DNA of 64,000 nt from Pseudarthrobacter sp. NS4 (lineage in GTDB: Bacteria > Actinomycetota > Actinomycetes > Actinomycetales > Micrococcaceae): the NCBI RefSeq assembly GCF_024758005.1, contig NZ_CP103288.1, positions 2,666,001 through 2,730,000 on the forward strand, read 5' to 3'. How positions within the stretch are numbered: position 1 is the first letter of the stretch; every line of letters starts with the position of its first letter. The notes beneath the pieces are model-generated. The model made no database searches. It saw only the letters and a program-made list of their open reading frames with translations, and was not told the DNA's origin. A program made the position numbers and the translations under genes. This document shows positions 39,260-48,104 of the stretch, piece after piece.

Positions 39260-40908
39260 CACATCCGTTCCGGCGCGGAAACGCCAAGCAGGTCAAGGCC
39301 GTTGGCCAGCACCTGGCTGGTGGCATCGTTAAGCCACAGCCGCGTGCGGTTGACGTCGGTCACTGGCTCATCGCCCATGGGTGCGATGCGGCAGGCGTCG
39401 TACCAGCGGTGGTAGGCGCCGGCGATCAGTTCCAGGTGCCGGGCCACGCGGTGCGGTTCGCGCAGCTCCGCAGCCTTGGCGACGATCGAGGGGTAGCTGC
39501 CCAGGTACGAGAGCAGTTCGTTTTCCGTTGCATGGTCAAGCAGCGAGGCTTCGAACGCGGAACGGTCCACGCCGGCAGCGACCGCGTTGCGGGCTGCGCC
39601 GCGGGAGCGTGCGTGTGCGTACTGCACGTAGAACACGGGGTTCTCGTTGCTGTGCTTCTTCAGCAGCTCCGGGTCAAGGGTGAGCGGTGAGTCTGCCGGG
39701 AAACGGGCCAGGGAATAGCGGACCGCGTCCTTCCCCAGCCAGTCGATCAGGTCCTTGAGCTCGATGATGTTTCCGGCGCGCTTGGACAGCTTGGCGCCGT
39801 TGACGGATACCAGCTGGCCGATCAGCACTTCGATGTTCTTCTCGGGATCGTCCCCTGCGCAGGCTGCAATAGCCTTCAACCGGTTGATGTAGCCGTGGTG
39901 GTCGGCGCCGAGCAGGTAAATCTTCTCGGTGAAGCCCCGGTCCTTCTTCGAGAGGTAGTAGGCGGCGTCCGCCGCGAAGTAGGTGGGCTCGCCGTTGGCG
40001 CGGATCATCACCCGGTCCTTGTCGTCACCGAAGTCGGTGGTCCGCAGCCAGACTGCGCCGCCCTCGTCGAACACGTGGCCCTGCTCGCGAAGGCGGGCCA
40101 CGGCACTTTCGATGGCTCCGGCGTCGTGCAGTTCCTGCTCTGAGAAGAACACATCGAATTCGACGCCGAACTCCGCGAGCGTCTTCTTGATGTCCTTCAT
40201 CTGTGCCTTGTAGGCGGCCGCCCGGATCACCGGGACTGCCGCAACTTCGGTGAGTTCGCGGATATCGGGGTGCTCGGTCATGACCTCGTGGCCCAGGTCT
40301 GCAATGTACTGGCCGGGGTAGCCGCCGTCGGGAACGGGGAGGCCGTGCAACCGGGAGTACACGGAGTTCGCGAACACGTTCATCTGGGTGCCGGCGTCGT
40401 TAATGTAGTACTCGGCCGTGACATCTGCACCTGAGGCGCGCAGCACACGGGCGATGGAGTCGCCCAACGCAGCCCAGCGGGTGTGCCCGATATGGAGGGG
40501 CCCGGTGGGGTTGGCGGAAACAAATTCCATGTTCACCGTGTGGCCCGCGAGCGCCGAGTTGGTTCCGTACTGCTGCCCGGCTTCGACGATGACCTTCGCG
40601 AGGGCGCCGGCGGTGGCGGCGTCTACAGTGATGTTCAGGAACCCAGGCCCGGCGATATCGACGGCAGAGACCCCATCGATGGACTTCAGCCGGGCGCTGA
40701 GGACGGCGGCGAATTCCCGCGGGTTGGTGCCTGCCTGCTTGGCCAACTGCAGTGCGATGTTGGTGGCCCAGTCGCCGTGGTCCCGGTTCTTGGGTCGCTC
40801 CACGCGCACCTCATCAGGCACAGCTGATGCTGAAAGGGCGATGTCACCGGCGGCGACGGCGTCTTTCAGGCAGGCGGATATGGCGAGGGAGAGTTCTTCG
40901 GGAGTCAC
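39259..40908 (-). CDS. argS: Arginyl-tRNA synthetase
   Basis: A 549-residue class I aminoacyl-tRNA synthetase charging tRNA-Arg. It carries the HIGH motif as HIGHTRWAALGDSI, the KMSKS-equivalent as GAKLSKRAGN, the N-terminal Add1 domain (about 1-110) and the C-terminal DALR anticodon domain. It starts with GTG. In coryneform bacteria argS and lysA form one operon, as the overlap here suggests. Confidence 0.96.
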   Translation of the reverse strand: MTPEELSLAISACLKDAVAAGDIALSASAVPDEVRVERPKNRDHGDWATNIALQLAKQAGTNPREFAAVLSARLKSIDGVSAVDIAGPGFLNITVDAATAGALAKVIVEAGQQYGTNSALAGHTVNMEFVSANPTGPLHIGHTRWAALGDSIARVLRASGADVTAEYYINDAGTQMNVFANSVYSRLHGLPVPDGGYPGQYIADLGHEVMTEHPDIRELTEVAAVPVIRAAAYKAQMKDIKKTLAEFGVEFDVFFSEQELHDAGAIESAVARLREQGHVFDEGGAVWLRTTDFGDDKDRVMIRANGEPTYFAADAAYYLSKKDRGFTEKIYLLGADHHGYINRLKAIAACAGDDPEKNIEVLIGQLVSVNGAKLSKRAGNIIELKDLIDWLGKDAVRYSLARFPADSPLTLDPELLKKHSNENPVFYVQYAHARSRGAARNAVAAGVDRSAFEASLLDHATENELLSYLGSYPSIVAKAAELREPHRVARHLELIAGAYHRWYDACRIAPMGDEPVTDVNRTRLWLNDATSQVLANGLDLLGVSAPERM

Positions 40909-41084
40909 CCCTCTAGCCTACCGGGGGCCAGTGACAGCAAAGAATTTGCGTGCTCAAGGGCACAGGGCATCCACAGCGGACGGCGTAACGAACCACAGGG
41001 TGAACCAATAGTCTGGGTTCAGCGTTGACAACACCGTAACCACTGCTTGAACCACGTGGCCCCTAGAACGAAACGAGAGCCTTG

Positions 41085-41561
41085 ATGAGACCCTCAGTAC
41101 GCAAGAGTGTTTACGCCGGCATCGCCGGCCTGTCCCTGGCCGGAACGGTGGCCGGCTGTGCACCGTCCGCCAATGAAAGCGCCCCTGCTTCAACCGGCGG
41201 CAGTGCTGCGGAAACCTCAGCTGCCGCCCCTGCAGCGGGTGAGTCCCCGCTTGCCACCAGCGGCTCCGAATACAAGGACGGCACCTACAGCGCCGATGGC
41301 AACTACGTGTCGCCCAACGGCACCGAGACTGTAGGCGTCCAATTGACTTTGGCTTCGGGCACTGTGACGGACGTCCAAATCACCCAGCACCCCTCCAACC
41401 CCAATACCCGCAAGTTCCAGGGCGAGTTTGCCGGCGGCATCGCCGAGCAGGTGGTGGGCAAGAACATTGACGACATCAACGTCTCCAAGGTTGCCGGTTC
41501 ATCCCTTACCAGCGGTGGCTTCAACCAGGCTTTGGAACAGATCAAGTCGGAGGCGCAGTAG
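41085..41561 (+). CDS. FMN-binding-domain lipoprotein
   Basis: A 158-residue lipoprotein: signal peptide with lipobox ending at Cys25 (TVAGC), an Ala/Ser/Thr-rich linker (26-60) and an FMN-bind domain (62-158). The flavinylation site, usually SGAT, reads VAGSSLTSGGF, with Ser140 as the likely acceptor of phosphoester-linked FMN. ApbE, which attaches FMN, is encoded four bases downstream. It is exported, so electron transfer would occur outside the membrane. The ATG at 41085 is preferred to a TTG one codon upstream. A TTGACA (41025-41030) could be its -35 but lacks a convincing -10. Confidence 0.88.
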   Translation: MRPSVRKSVYAGIAGLSLAGTVAGCAPSANESAPASTGGSAAETSAAAPAAGESPLATSGSEYKDGTYSADGNYVSPNGTETVGVQLTLASGTVTDVQITQHPSNPNTRKFQGEFAGGIAEQVVGKNIDDINVSKVAGSSLTSGGFNQALEQIKSEAQ

Positions 41562-41564
41562 GCA

Positions 41565-42437
41565 GTGCCGGACGGGGGCTGGCAGGATTTCTCATTCGAC
41601 GGGATCGGAACACGCTGGGACATCTCCACGCCTGTGCTGCTCGGGCCGTCCCTGCAGGCACGCCTCCTTGCAAGGGTTGAAAAGTTCGACGCCGACTGGT
41701 CCCGTTTCCGGAGCGATTCCCTGGTCATGGCGATGGCACGGACTCCAGGCCGCTATCACTTCCCGGCAGAAGCGGACCAGCTCGGGGAGCTGTACCGGAC
41801 TCTGTACGGAATCACCGGCGGTGCAATGACGCCGCTGGTCGGCGCCAGCCTGGAGCGCCTGGGCTACGACGCTGCCTACTCGCTTCGCCCGGCAGGTCCC
41901 CCGCTGCCGGCGCCGGCTTGGGAGGGGGTACTGGACTGGTCCGGCACCACCATCACTGCCACGGCTCCAGTTGTGCTCGATATTGGCGCTGCCGGCAAGG
42001 GCCTGCTGGTGGATCTGCTGGCCACTGAATTGGCGGCTGAAGGCGTGGATACCTTCGTTATTGACGGCAGCGGCGACCTGCTGGCGCGGGGACCTCAGTC
42101 CATTCCCGTGGGCCTGGAGCACCCGTACCGCCCGGAGCAGGCCATCGGCGTGGTGCCGCTGTCTGGGCGGGCGCTGTGCGCTTCTGCGGCGAACCGGCGT
42201 GCCTGGGGTGACGGGCTCCATCATGTGCTGGACGGAATGACCGGCCAGCCGGTCCGGACCGCAGTGGCCACGTGGGCACTTGCAGACACTGCCGTTTTGG
42301 CCGACGCCCTGGCCACGGCGCTCTTCTTTGTGCCCGGCGCCGAGCTCCAGGAAACATTCCAGTTCTCGTGGCTGACGGTATTTTCCGACGGCAGCGCCGC
42401 CTATTCCGAAGAATTCGAAGGGACACTCTTCACATGA
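41565..42437 (+). CDS. apbE: FAD:protein FMN transferase (ApbE family)
   Basis: A 290-residue enzyme that attaches FMN from FAD to Thr/Ser of target flavoproteins. Motifs are the VVLDIGAAGKGLLVD substrate loop, VIDGSGDLLARG and the Mg2+-binding TWALADTAVLADALATALFF. I see no N-terminal lipoprotein signal, so it may be cytoplasmic or exported by another route, which matters because its substrate is a lipoprotein. The GTG start follows the lipoprotein stop by three bases, and the stop overlaps the next ATG (ATGA). Confidence 0.9.
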   Translation: MPDGGWQDFSFDGIGTRWDISTPVLLGPSLQARLLARVEKFDADWSRFRSDSLVMAMARTPGRYHFPAEADQLGELYRTLYGITGGAMTPLVGASLERLGYDAAYSLRPAGPPLPAPAWEGVLDWSGTTITATAPVVLDIGAAGKGLLVDLLATELAAEGVDTFVIDGSGDLLARGPQSIPVGLEHPYRPEQAIGVVPLSGRALCASAANRRAWGDGLHHVLDGMTGQPVRTAVATWALADTAVLADALATALFFVPGAELQETFQFSWLTVFSDGSAAYSEEFEGTLFT

Positions 42438-43978
42438 GCCCTGTTGAAACACCGAAGGCCGGTCCGGCTCCGTCCGTAGCCGGGCGCCTGGACACCATGC
42501 TTGGCCGGTTCACCATGTACCGGCTTATCCTGCTTGTCCTCGCAGCCCTTGCCGCCTACAGCCTGCTGTTGGATGTCCTCGGCTGGCTCACTTTCGGGAT
42601 CCCCGAGATGCTGGCGCACCTGGCCCTGTGCCTTGGCCTGACATACGCCTCCAACCGGGCACTGGCAGCACTGTTCCGCGTACGGCCACACTCCGAGTCC
42701 TCCTTGATTACCGGGCTGCTGCTCTACTTCCTCTTTTGGCCGACCTTCCAGGCCATGGACGTGGCTGGAGTTGCCTTGGCGTGCGTGCTGGCTTCGGCAT
42801 CTAAGTATGCCCTTGCCTGGCGCGGCCGGCACATCTTCAACCCCGCCGCCATTGGCGCCTTTGTCACCGGCCTTACCGGACTGAACATCGCCACGTGGTG
42901 GGCGGCCACGCCGGCAATGTTATGGCTGCTGGTTCCGGGCGTACTGCTGGTCATCTACAGGACCAGGAAGCTCCTGATGGCCTCGGTGTTTACCGTTGTT
43001 GCCACATCGATCATCACCGTTGAGCTTCTTCGGGCCGGCATGACCGCAGGGATGGGTGTCTACCAGGCGCTGGCCCAGCGGCCGGTGCTCTTCTTCGTGG
43101 GATTCATGCTCACTGAACCCCTAACGCTGCCACCGCGCCGGTGGCAGCAGTTGGCGCTGGCAGCTGTAGTGGGTGTGGTGTTTGCAGTGCCGTACAACCT
43201 GGGCTTCGTCGCCAATTCACCCGAGGCCGCATTGTTGCTGGGCAATCTCCTGGCTTTCCTGGTGGGCCAGCGCGGAGGCGTGAAGCTGCGGTTCGCAGGG
43301 AGCCGGGTGCTGACGCCAAGCACCACCGAGTTCTCGTTCGAGCCCGCCAGGCCGGTGCGGTTCCTCCCGGGGCAATACATGGAGCTGGACCTGCCGCATG
43401 CCAAGTCGGACGGGAAAGGCCGACGCCGCGTGTTCAGCTTGACCGGTTCGCCCAGGGAACGCCTTCTGAAGTTCGGAGTTCGGACCGCCGAACCACTGTC
43501 CGCCGCCAAAAAAGCGCTGCTGGCACTGAAGCCTGGCGACGAGCTGACGGCCACGTCAGTGGGCGGAGACTTCGTCCTCCCCCGCGATCCCCAGAAGCCA
43601 GTGTTGCTCATTGCGGCCGGGATTGGCATCACGCCCTTCCTTTCGCACCTGTCCTCCGGCGGACTCCGGGAACGCGACGCCGTCCTCCTGCTCCTGGCCA
43701 GGAGTGCCGACGAGGTGGCCTACGCGGACGAACTCCGGACGTCGGGCATCCGTGTCCTGGTCCGGCTCGCCGACGGATCGGCACCCCCACCAGATCTGGC
43801 CGCTGCTCCGGGTGAAGGGTCAAGGGTGGACTCGGAAGCGCTGAAAGCACTTGTTCCGGACATAGCCGACCGCGAAGTGTATGTCTCCGGCTCACCTGCC
43901 AGTGTCGCTGCACTGCGCCGTGCCGCCCGCAAAGCGGGGGCGGGCCGGGTACACGTTGATTCTTTCTCCGGGTACTGA
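42434..43978 (+). CDS. NqrB/RnfD-like membrane domain fused to ferredoxin-NADP reductase domain
   Basis: A 514-residue fusion. Residues about 25-285 form roughly eight membrane helices resembling the NqrB/RnfD family, including SSLITGLLLYFLFWP and HIFNPAAIGAFVTG. Residues about 290-514 form an FNR-type module with RFLPGQYMELDLP, the FAD motif RRRVFSLTGSP and the NAD(P) motif VLLIAAGIGITPFLSHL. Electrons probably pass from cytosolic NAD(P)H through the flavin module and membrane to the FMN lipoprotein encoded two genes upstream. No separate Rnf or Nqr subunits are nearby. Confidence 0.87.
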   Translation: MSPVETPKAGPAPSVAGRLDTMLGRFTMYRLILLVLAALAAYSLLLDVLGWLTFGIPEMLAHLALCLGLTYASNRALAALFRVRPHSESSLITGLLLYFLFWPTFQAMDVAGVALACVLASASKYALAWRGRHIFNPAAIGAFVTGLTGLNIATWWAATPAMLWLLVPGVLLVIYRTRKLLMASVFTVVATSIITVELLRAGMTAGMGVYQALAQRPVLFFVGFMLTEPLTLPPRRWQQLALAAVVGVVFAVPYNLGFVANSPEAALLLGNLLAFLVGQRGGVKLRFAGSRVLTPSTTEFSFEPARPVRFLPGQYMELDLPHAKSDGKGRRRVFSLTGSPRERLLKFGVRTAEPLSAAKKALLALKPGDELTATSVGGDFVLPRDPQKPVLLIAAGIGITPFLSHLSSGGLRERDAVLLLLARSADEVAYADELRTSGIRVLVRLADGSAPPPDLAAAPGEGSRVDSEALKALVPDIADREVYVSGSPASVAALRRAARKAGAGRVHVDSFSGY

Positions 43979-44113
43979 TCTCGTGTCGACGACTACTGGT
44001 GCCGCACGAATCGAACTGCCGGACGCGGACTTTGGGGTGACGATTTTCCCTTGCGGGCCACCTTACTGCTAAGCTCTAGGACGTCCCGCCAGCAACGGCA
44101 GGAACCCCGGATT

Positions 44114-44189
44114 GCCCTCGTAGCTCAGGGGATAGAGCGTCTGCCTCCGGAGCAGAAGGTCGTAGGTTCGAATCCTATCGAGGGCACCA
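44114..44189 (+). tRNA. tRNA-Arg(CCG), CCA encoded
   Basis: The cloverleaf is complete: acceptor GCCCTCG pairs with CGAGGGC, the D-stem is GCTC/GAGC, the anticodon stem is TCTGC/GCAGA around loop CTCCGGA with anticodon CCG, and the T-arm contains GTTCGAAT. The discriminator A is followed by encoded CCA (44187-44189). It reads CGG codons, common in this GC-rich genome. Confidence 0.96.
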
Positions 44190-44193
44190 CGTG

Positions 44194-44231
44194 AAAAGCA
44201 CCCTGATCTGTTGATCGGGGTGCTTTTCTTT
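44194..44231 (+). terminator. Rho-independent terminator after tRNA-Arg
   Basis: A 15-bp stem with one G-T wobble (44194-44208 with 44213-44227) around loop TGTT, followed by a T-rich run, five bases downstream of the tRNA. Confidence 0.88.
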
Positions 44232-45858
44232 TGCCTCTGCTTTCCTTTGCTCTGCATTGGCGAAGTATGCGGATTTTTGCGCTTTGCAAGTAACTCTGCA
44301 CCCCGGTTCTGCCTGCTACGCGTTGCACTCGTCAAAGGCCCCCCACAGCTGCCAGTCCGGGAAAGGGTCCCGTGGCAGCTCGCTTTCCGGAACCCACGGA
44401 TCTTCAGGCACATCCAGGTCTTCCGGCAGTTCCAGCCCATTAGGCATGGCGAAAGCTTCAGGAAAGTCCAGATTGAACACACCGTCCAGGTCCGCGGAAT
44501 CAGATTCTGGCCACAGTTCACTCAGCGATGCCGGCCAGTGTGGTGGTTCCCGGTCCTGGTGTTCGCTGGTGTAGTGCCGGCCGGTGGGGGAGGTCCAGCC
44601 TGGTGGTTCGTTTTTGGTGGCTGGGGTGGGGGTCCAGGTGCTGGCGTGTTTGAGCCGGTGGTGTTTGGGGCAGGCCTGGCCGAGGTTGCTGACCCCGGTG
44701 GTCCCGCCGTGGTGCCAGGCGAGGAGGTGGTCGGTTTCGTTGTCCAGGGTGTGGTTGGTGCAGCCGGGGAAGGTGTATTTTCCGTCCCGCATCCGCAGCC
44801 AGCGCTTCACAGCTTCGGGCAGCCGGTAGTTCTTGCGGCCGATCTCCAGCGGTGCCCCGTCTCTCGGGTCAACCAGGACCCGGTAGAAGGAGTTGGTTCC
44901 GTCCGTGACCAGTTTCCGGGCCATGGAGGCGGGGATGGGTCCGTGCCCGTCGAGTATGGCGGGTTCGTCGGTGAGGCCGAGCAGGGAAAACACCGGAACG
45001 GTGACCAGCACGTCCGCCCTTGGTGCGGGGACCTTTCCGGGATTCGGACGCGCGCCGTTGCCTGCAGTGCCCGCGGCGCAATCAGGGCCCGGGTTCTCAT
45101 GTACGTCCCCGGCTCCTGCCAGTGAGGCCAGCCCGATCATGTCGTCGGATCCGCGCTCCCCGCCCCGGGGGCCGCTTTCCCCTGCCCGGGCGTTGAGTGC
45201 GGGTCCTGGCCGGAGGAGCATGGTGGCGAATTCGTCGGCGCGCAACTGGGTGAGGGTGCGGGTTTCGTCCGGGCCCTGCTTGCCGCGGGCGAGGGCGTTG
45301 GTGCGGTTCCAGATGGCCGATGCGGTGTCGGCCGGGAGGTAGGCGGAGATCCAGGCCGTTCCGTCACGGTCCGGGCAGTGTTCGACCCGCCGGTCGGTGA
45401 CGGCCTTGGTGTGGCGTTTTTCGAGGGATTCGGGGTGGTGGCGTTCGCGCCAGGTCCGCACCTTTGCCCGGAACCGTGAGGGCACCAGCTCACCGGGTGC
45501 GGCTCCGCGTGCGGGGTTGGGTGCGTCCGGGTCCAGGAAATGCGCCACCAGGGCGGCCGCGCCGGCGGGACCGAGGCCCTCGGTCTCGTCGGCGATGATC
45601 CTCGCGTGCTGCCACGACACCGCCCCGGAAGCGAGTGCGTCCAGGGCTGGCGGCAGCGAGCACAGCCGGCGTGACTGGTGGACGAACGCCCCGGCGGCTC
45701 CTGAGCTGATGGTCAGTACGCCGGCGATCTCCTCAACCGCTGACATTTCGCCGTAGGCCCGGTCCTGCGCGGAGGCCTCCGGCGGGGTCATGGCCTGGTG
45801 CAGTTCGATGCTCTCCGCCGCGTCCCAGGCCTTGATTGCGGCGACCTGCGCTTCCAGC

Positions 45859-46355
45859 GGGGGTGTCAGATTGTTTGTGTAGGAGAGCTGTAGTCGCTGG
45901 ATGATTGGAGAATCATTGTGGCTATGACGAAACCCCGTGAAGAGCTGGCGGAGGACCTGGCCCGTCGTGCAGCGGCGGCCGGCAGCATGGATGCGCTGAA
46001 GGCTTCCGGCGCGTTTGATGAGCTGATGGCGCAGATCGATTCCGGCCAGCTCGAACTCGATGGCAAGGACGGTTTCATCCAGCAGCTGATCAAGGCCTCC
46101 CTGGAATGCGGATTGCAGGCCGAGCTCTCCGGGCATTTGGGCTATGACAAGGGCGATCCGATCGGCCGTTTCCTGCCCAACTCCCGGAACGGGTCGTATG
46201 CCAAGACGCTGGGGACCTCCGCCGGGGACGTGGATCTGGCCGTGCCAAGGGACCGCGACGGGTCGTTCACTCCGCGGCTGGTCCCGAAAGGTGCCCGCCG
46301 CACCGGGAGCCTGGATGAGATGATCATCAGCCTTTACGCCGGTGGGATGACGGTG
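45859..46355 (+). mobile_element. Truncated IS256-family element
   Basis: A 497-bp remnant containing one terminal region (45859-45917, starting gggggtgtca) and the first third of an IS256 transposase; the rest of the gene and the other end are missing. A direct CAGC repeat flanks it (45855-45858 and 46356-46359). IS256 elements normally leave 8-9 bp duplications, so the 4-bp repeat looks more like deletion at microhomology than an original insertion scar. Confidence 0.82.
45918..46355 (+). pseudogene. IS256-family transposase, N-terminal fragment
   Basis: About 146 codons encode the DNA-binding N-terminus (KPREELAEDLARRAAAAG, DGKDGFIQQLIKASLE, LGYDKGDP, NGSYAKTLGTSAGDVDLAVP and MIISLYAGGMTV). 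The sequence breaks exactly after MTV, where full-length members continue into RDIQ-like sequence, so the whole DDE catalytic domain is lost. The frame then runs antisense through the HNH gene. A GTG at 45918 or an ATG at 45924 would be the start. Confidence 0.88.
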
Positions 46356-46611
46356 CAGCCGCAGCTCGTACTGCCGCTGCAACACATCAATACCGGCAGC
46401 AGCGTCAGTCCGCAGCGACGCATCCTCAAGGAACAACGCACCAAGGGCGGCAGCGGAGGCATGAATGCCCTCCATCACCGCTGCTCCACCGTTGCCGATT
46501 CCCATACTCACAGCATCACAGCACCCACTGACATTCCCGATTGCGTGCGCCTGCCAATGATTGTCGGCGCCCCCTCGTAGTCTGAAAGTCACCGAGTTGA
46601 GGGGGCACGCC

Positions 46612-47664
46612 ATGCACGTTCCGTTCTGTTCCATCGTTCCGCCCTACCTGCTGAGGCGGCTGGCCAGGCAGCATGAGCCACAATTTTCTGCTGCCGCCAG
46701 GGCTGCGAGGGAAGCCCTGGGCCATGTCGAGTCCTTCCACTCATCACGAATGCAGGCCATGCCGGACGTTCCTTCCGGTCTTCGCCATGCCAAACCGGGC
46801 CCGTCCAATCGCACCATCTATGACGCGGGCGGCTCCGAAACCCTTCCCGGAAAACTTGCGCGGAAGGAGGGCGAACCTGCTACCGGTGACACCGCAACGG
46901 ATGAAGCGTACGACGGGCTGGGGCACACCCACCGCCTCTATGCCGACGTCTTCGGCCGGAATTCCATCGACGGCCGGGGGCTCCGGCTGGATGCCACGGT
47001 GCACTTCGGCAAGCTGTATGACAACGCCTTTTGGGACGGGACCCAAATGGTCTTCGGTGACGGCGACGGCGAGGTCTTTGAGCGGTTCACAGCGTCCCTC
47101 AGCGTTATCGGCCACGAGCTGGCCCACGGCGTGACGCAGTATTCGGCTGCCCTCGCCTACCGGAACCAGGCAGGCGCCCTGAACGAATCAATGTCGGACG
47201 TGTTCGGCGCGCTGGTTGAGCAGTACGTGAAGAACCAGGCCGCGGCGGAAGCCAGCTGGCTCATTGGTGAAGGCCTTTTCACCGCCGAAGTGGAAGGGGA
47301 CGCCCTGCGTTCCATGAAGGCTCCAGGAACCGCTTACGACGACGATGTGCTGGGCAAGGATCCGCAGCCGGACTCCATGGACTCCTATGTCCGGACCAGT
47401 GCGGATAACGGCGGTGTCCACATCAACTCCGGCATCCCCAACCGCGCCTTTTACCTCGTGGCGGAGTCGCTGGGCGGGAACGCCTGGGATGCCCCCGGCC
47501 GTATCTGGTACGAAACCCTGACCGGCGGTTCACTGCCCGCTACAGCAACTTTCAGCGTCTTCGCACGGGCCACCGCCTCTGCTGCCGTGGAGCTCTTCGG
47601 TTCAGATTCAAAAGAGCATGACGCCGTGCGGCAGGCGTGGGAAACTGTGAAGGTCAAGCTGTAA
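46612..47664 (+). CDS. M4 family metallopeptidase, protealysin-like
   Basis: A 350-residue thermolysin-family zinc peptidase. The zinc site is HELAH (168-172) with the third ligand Glu192 in NESMSD, and the catalytic His in DNGGVHINSGIPNRAF. The short N-terminal pro-segment begins MHVPFCSIVPPYLLRRLA, the PPY protealysin-type propeptide. There is no signal peptide, as in protealysins, so it is cytoplasmic or exported by an unclassical route. The next gene encodes an emfourin-like inhibitor. ATG at 46612 follows GAGGGGG. Confidence 0.93.
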   Translation: MHVPFCSIVPPYLLRRLARQHEPQFSAAARAAREALGHVESFHSSRMQAMPDVPSGLRHAKPGPSNRTIYDAGGSETLPGKLARKEGEPATGDTATDEAYDGLGHTHRLYADVFGRNSIDGRGLRLDATVHFGKLYDNAFWDGTQMVFGDGDGEVFERFTASLSVIGHELAHGVTQYSAALAYRNQAGALNESMSDVFGALVEQYVKNQAAAEASWLIGEGLFTAEVEGDALRSMKAPGTAYDDDVLGKDPQPDSMDSYVRTSADNGGVHINSGIPNRAFYLVAESLGGNAWDAPGRIWYETLTGGSLPATATFSVFARATASAAVELFGSDSKEHDAVRQAWETVKVKL

Positions 47665-47724
47665 CGGATGCCTGGCTGCCGGACTTCAAGCCGCCAGGCT
47701 GCATGGAAGCCCAGGAACCAGGCA

Positions 47725-48051
47725 ATGAAAATCAGCGTGGAACGCACCGGTGGTATTGCCGCGATGACGAGGGTATGGACCGTCGACGCCCAGTCGGAAA
47801 CCGCCATCAACCAGTGGCAACCGATCGTCGAAGCATGCCCGTGGGATGCCGTGCCCAGGACGCCCCGGGCGGCGGCCACAGAGTTTGCCGGCAACCAGCC
47901 CGACAGGTTCATCTACTCAATCCGTGCCGGAGAGCGCAGGGCAGCACTGCCGGAGAGGGCCGTGACAGGTCCGTGGCGGGTACTCGTGGACCGTACGCGC
48001 GCCGCCGCCCAGGAATCCCGTAACGGCCAGGGCAACCCTAGTACGCGCTGA
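47725..48051 (+). CDS. Emfourin-like M4 peptidase inhibitor
   Basis: A 108-residue protein starting MKISVERTGGIAAMTRVWTV, matching the opening of emfourin, the protealysin inhibitor usually encoded next to the peptidase gene. The centre holds DRFIYSIRAGERRAALPE and a basic C-terminus. It starts 60 bases after the peptidase stop with AGGA upstream, so both are probably co-expressed. Identification rests on family resemblance and context, not on inhibition-site residues. Confidence 0.82.
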   Translation: MKISVERTGGIAAMTRVWTVDAQSETAINQWQPIVEACPWDAVPRTPRAAATEFAGNQPDRFIYSIRAGERRAALPERAVTGPWRVLVDRTRAAAQESRNGQGNPSTR

Positions 48052-48104
48052 CGACAGGGTCTAGGGCAAATGCGCGGGCCTGGTCAGGCAGCAGCAGGCC
48101 GCGG

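Larger units (their letters stand above)
44316..46505 (-). pseudogene. DUF222/HNH endonuclease gene interrupted in frame by an IS256 fragment
   Basis: The N-terminal part (46356-46505, MGIGNGGAAVMEGIHASAAA) and the main body (44316-45854) belong to one DUF222-type protein ending in an HNH nuclease (CTNHTLDNETDHLLAWHHGG, then CPKHHRLKH). Between them lies 501 bp made of an IS256 fragment plus a 4-bp repeat. Removing it gives a 562-residue protein of normal family length, joining ELRL to EAQVAAIK. Because 501 is divisible by three and the antisense of the IS has no stop in this frame, a 729-residue product with 167 foreign residues could still be made. Activity is doubtful. Confidence 0.85.

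Noticed and set aside
41025..41053. TTGACA as a promoter for the flavin operon
   Set aside because: The -35 is good, but the bases 17-18 further on (tgaacc) do not resemble a -10 box; kept only as a remark in the lipoprotein entry.
44114..44315. tRNA-Arg as an integration site next to mobile DNA
   Set aside because: No integrase, no second copy of the tRNA 3' end, and the only mobile trace is an IS256 fragment 1.7 kb away. The terminator follows normally.
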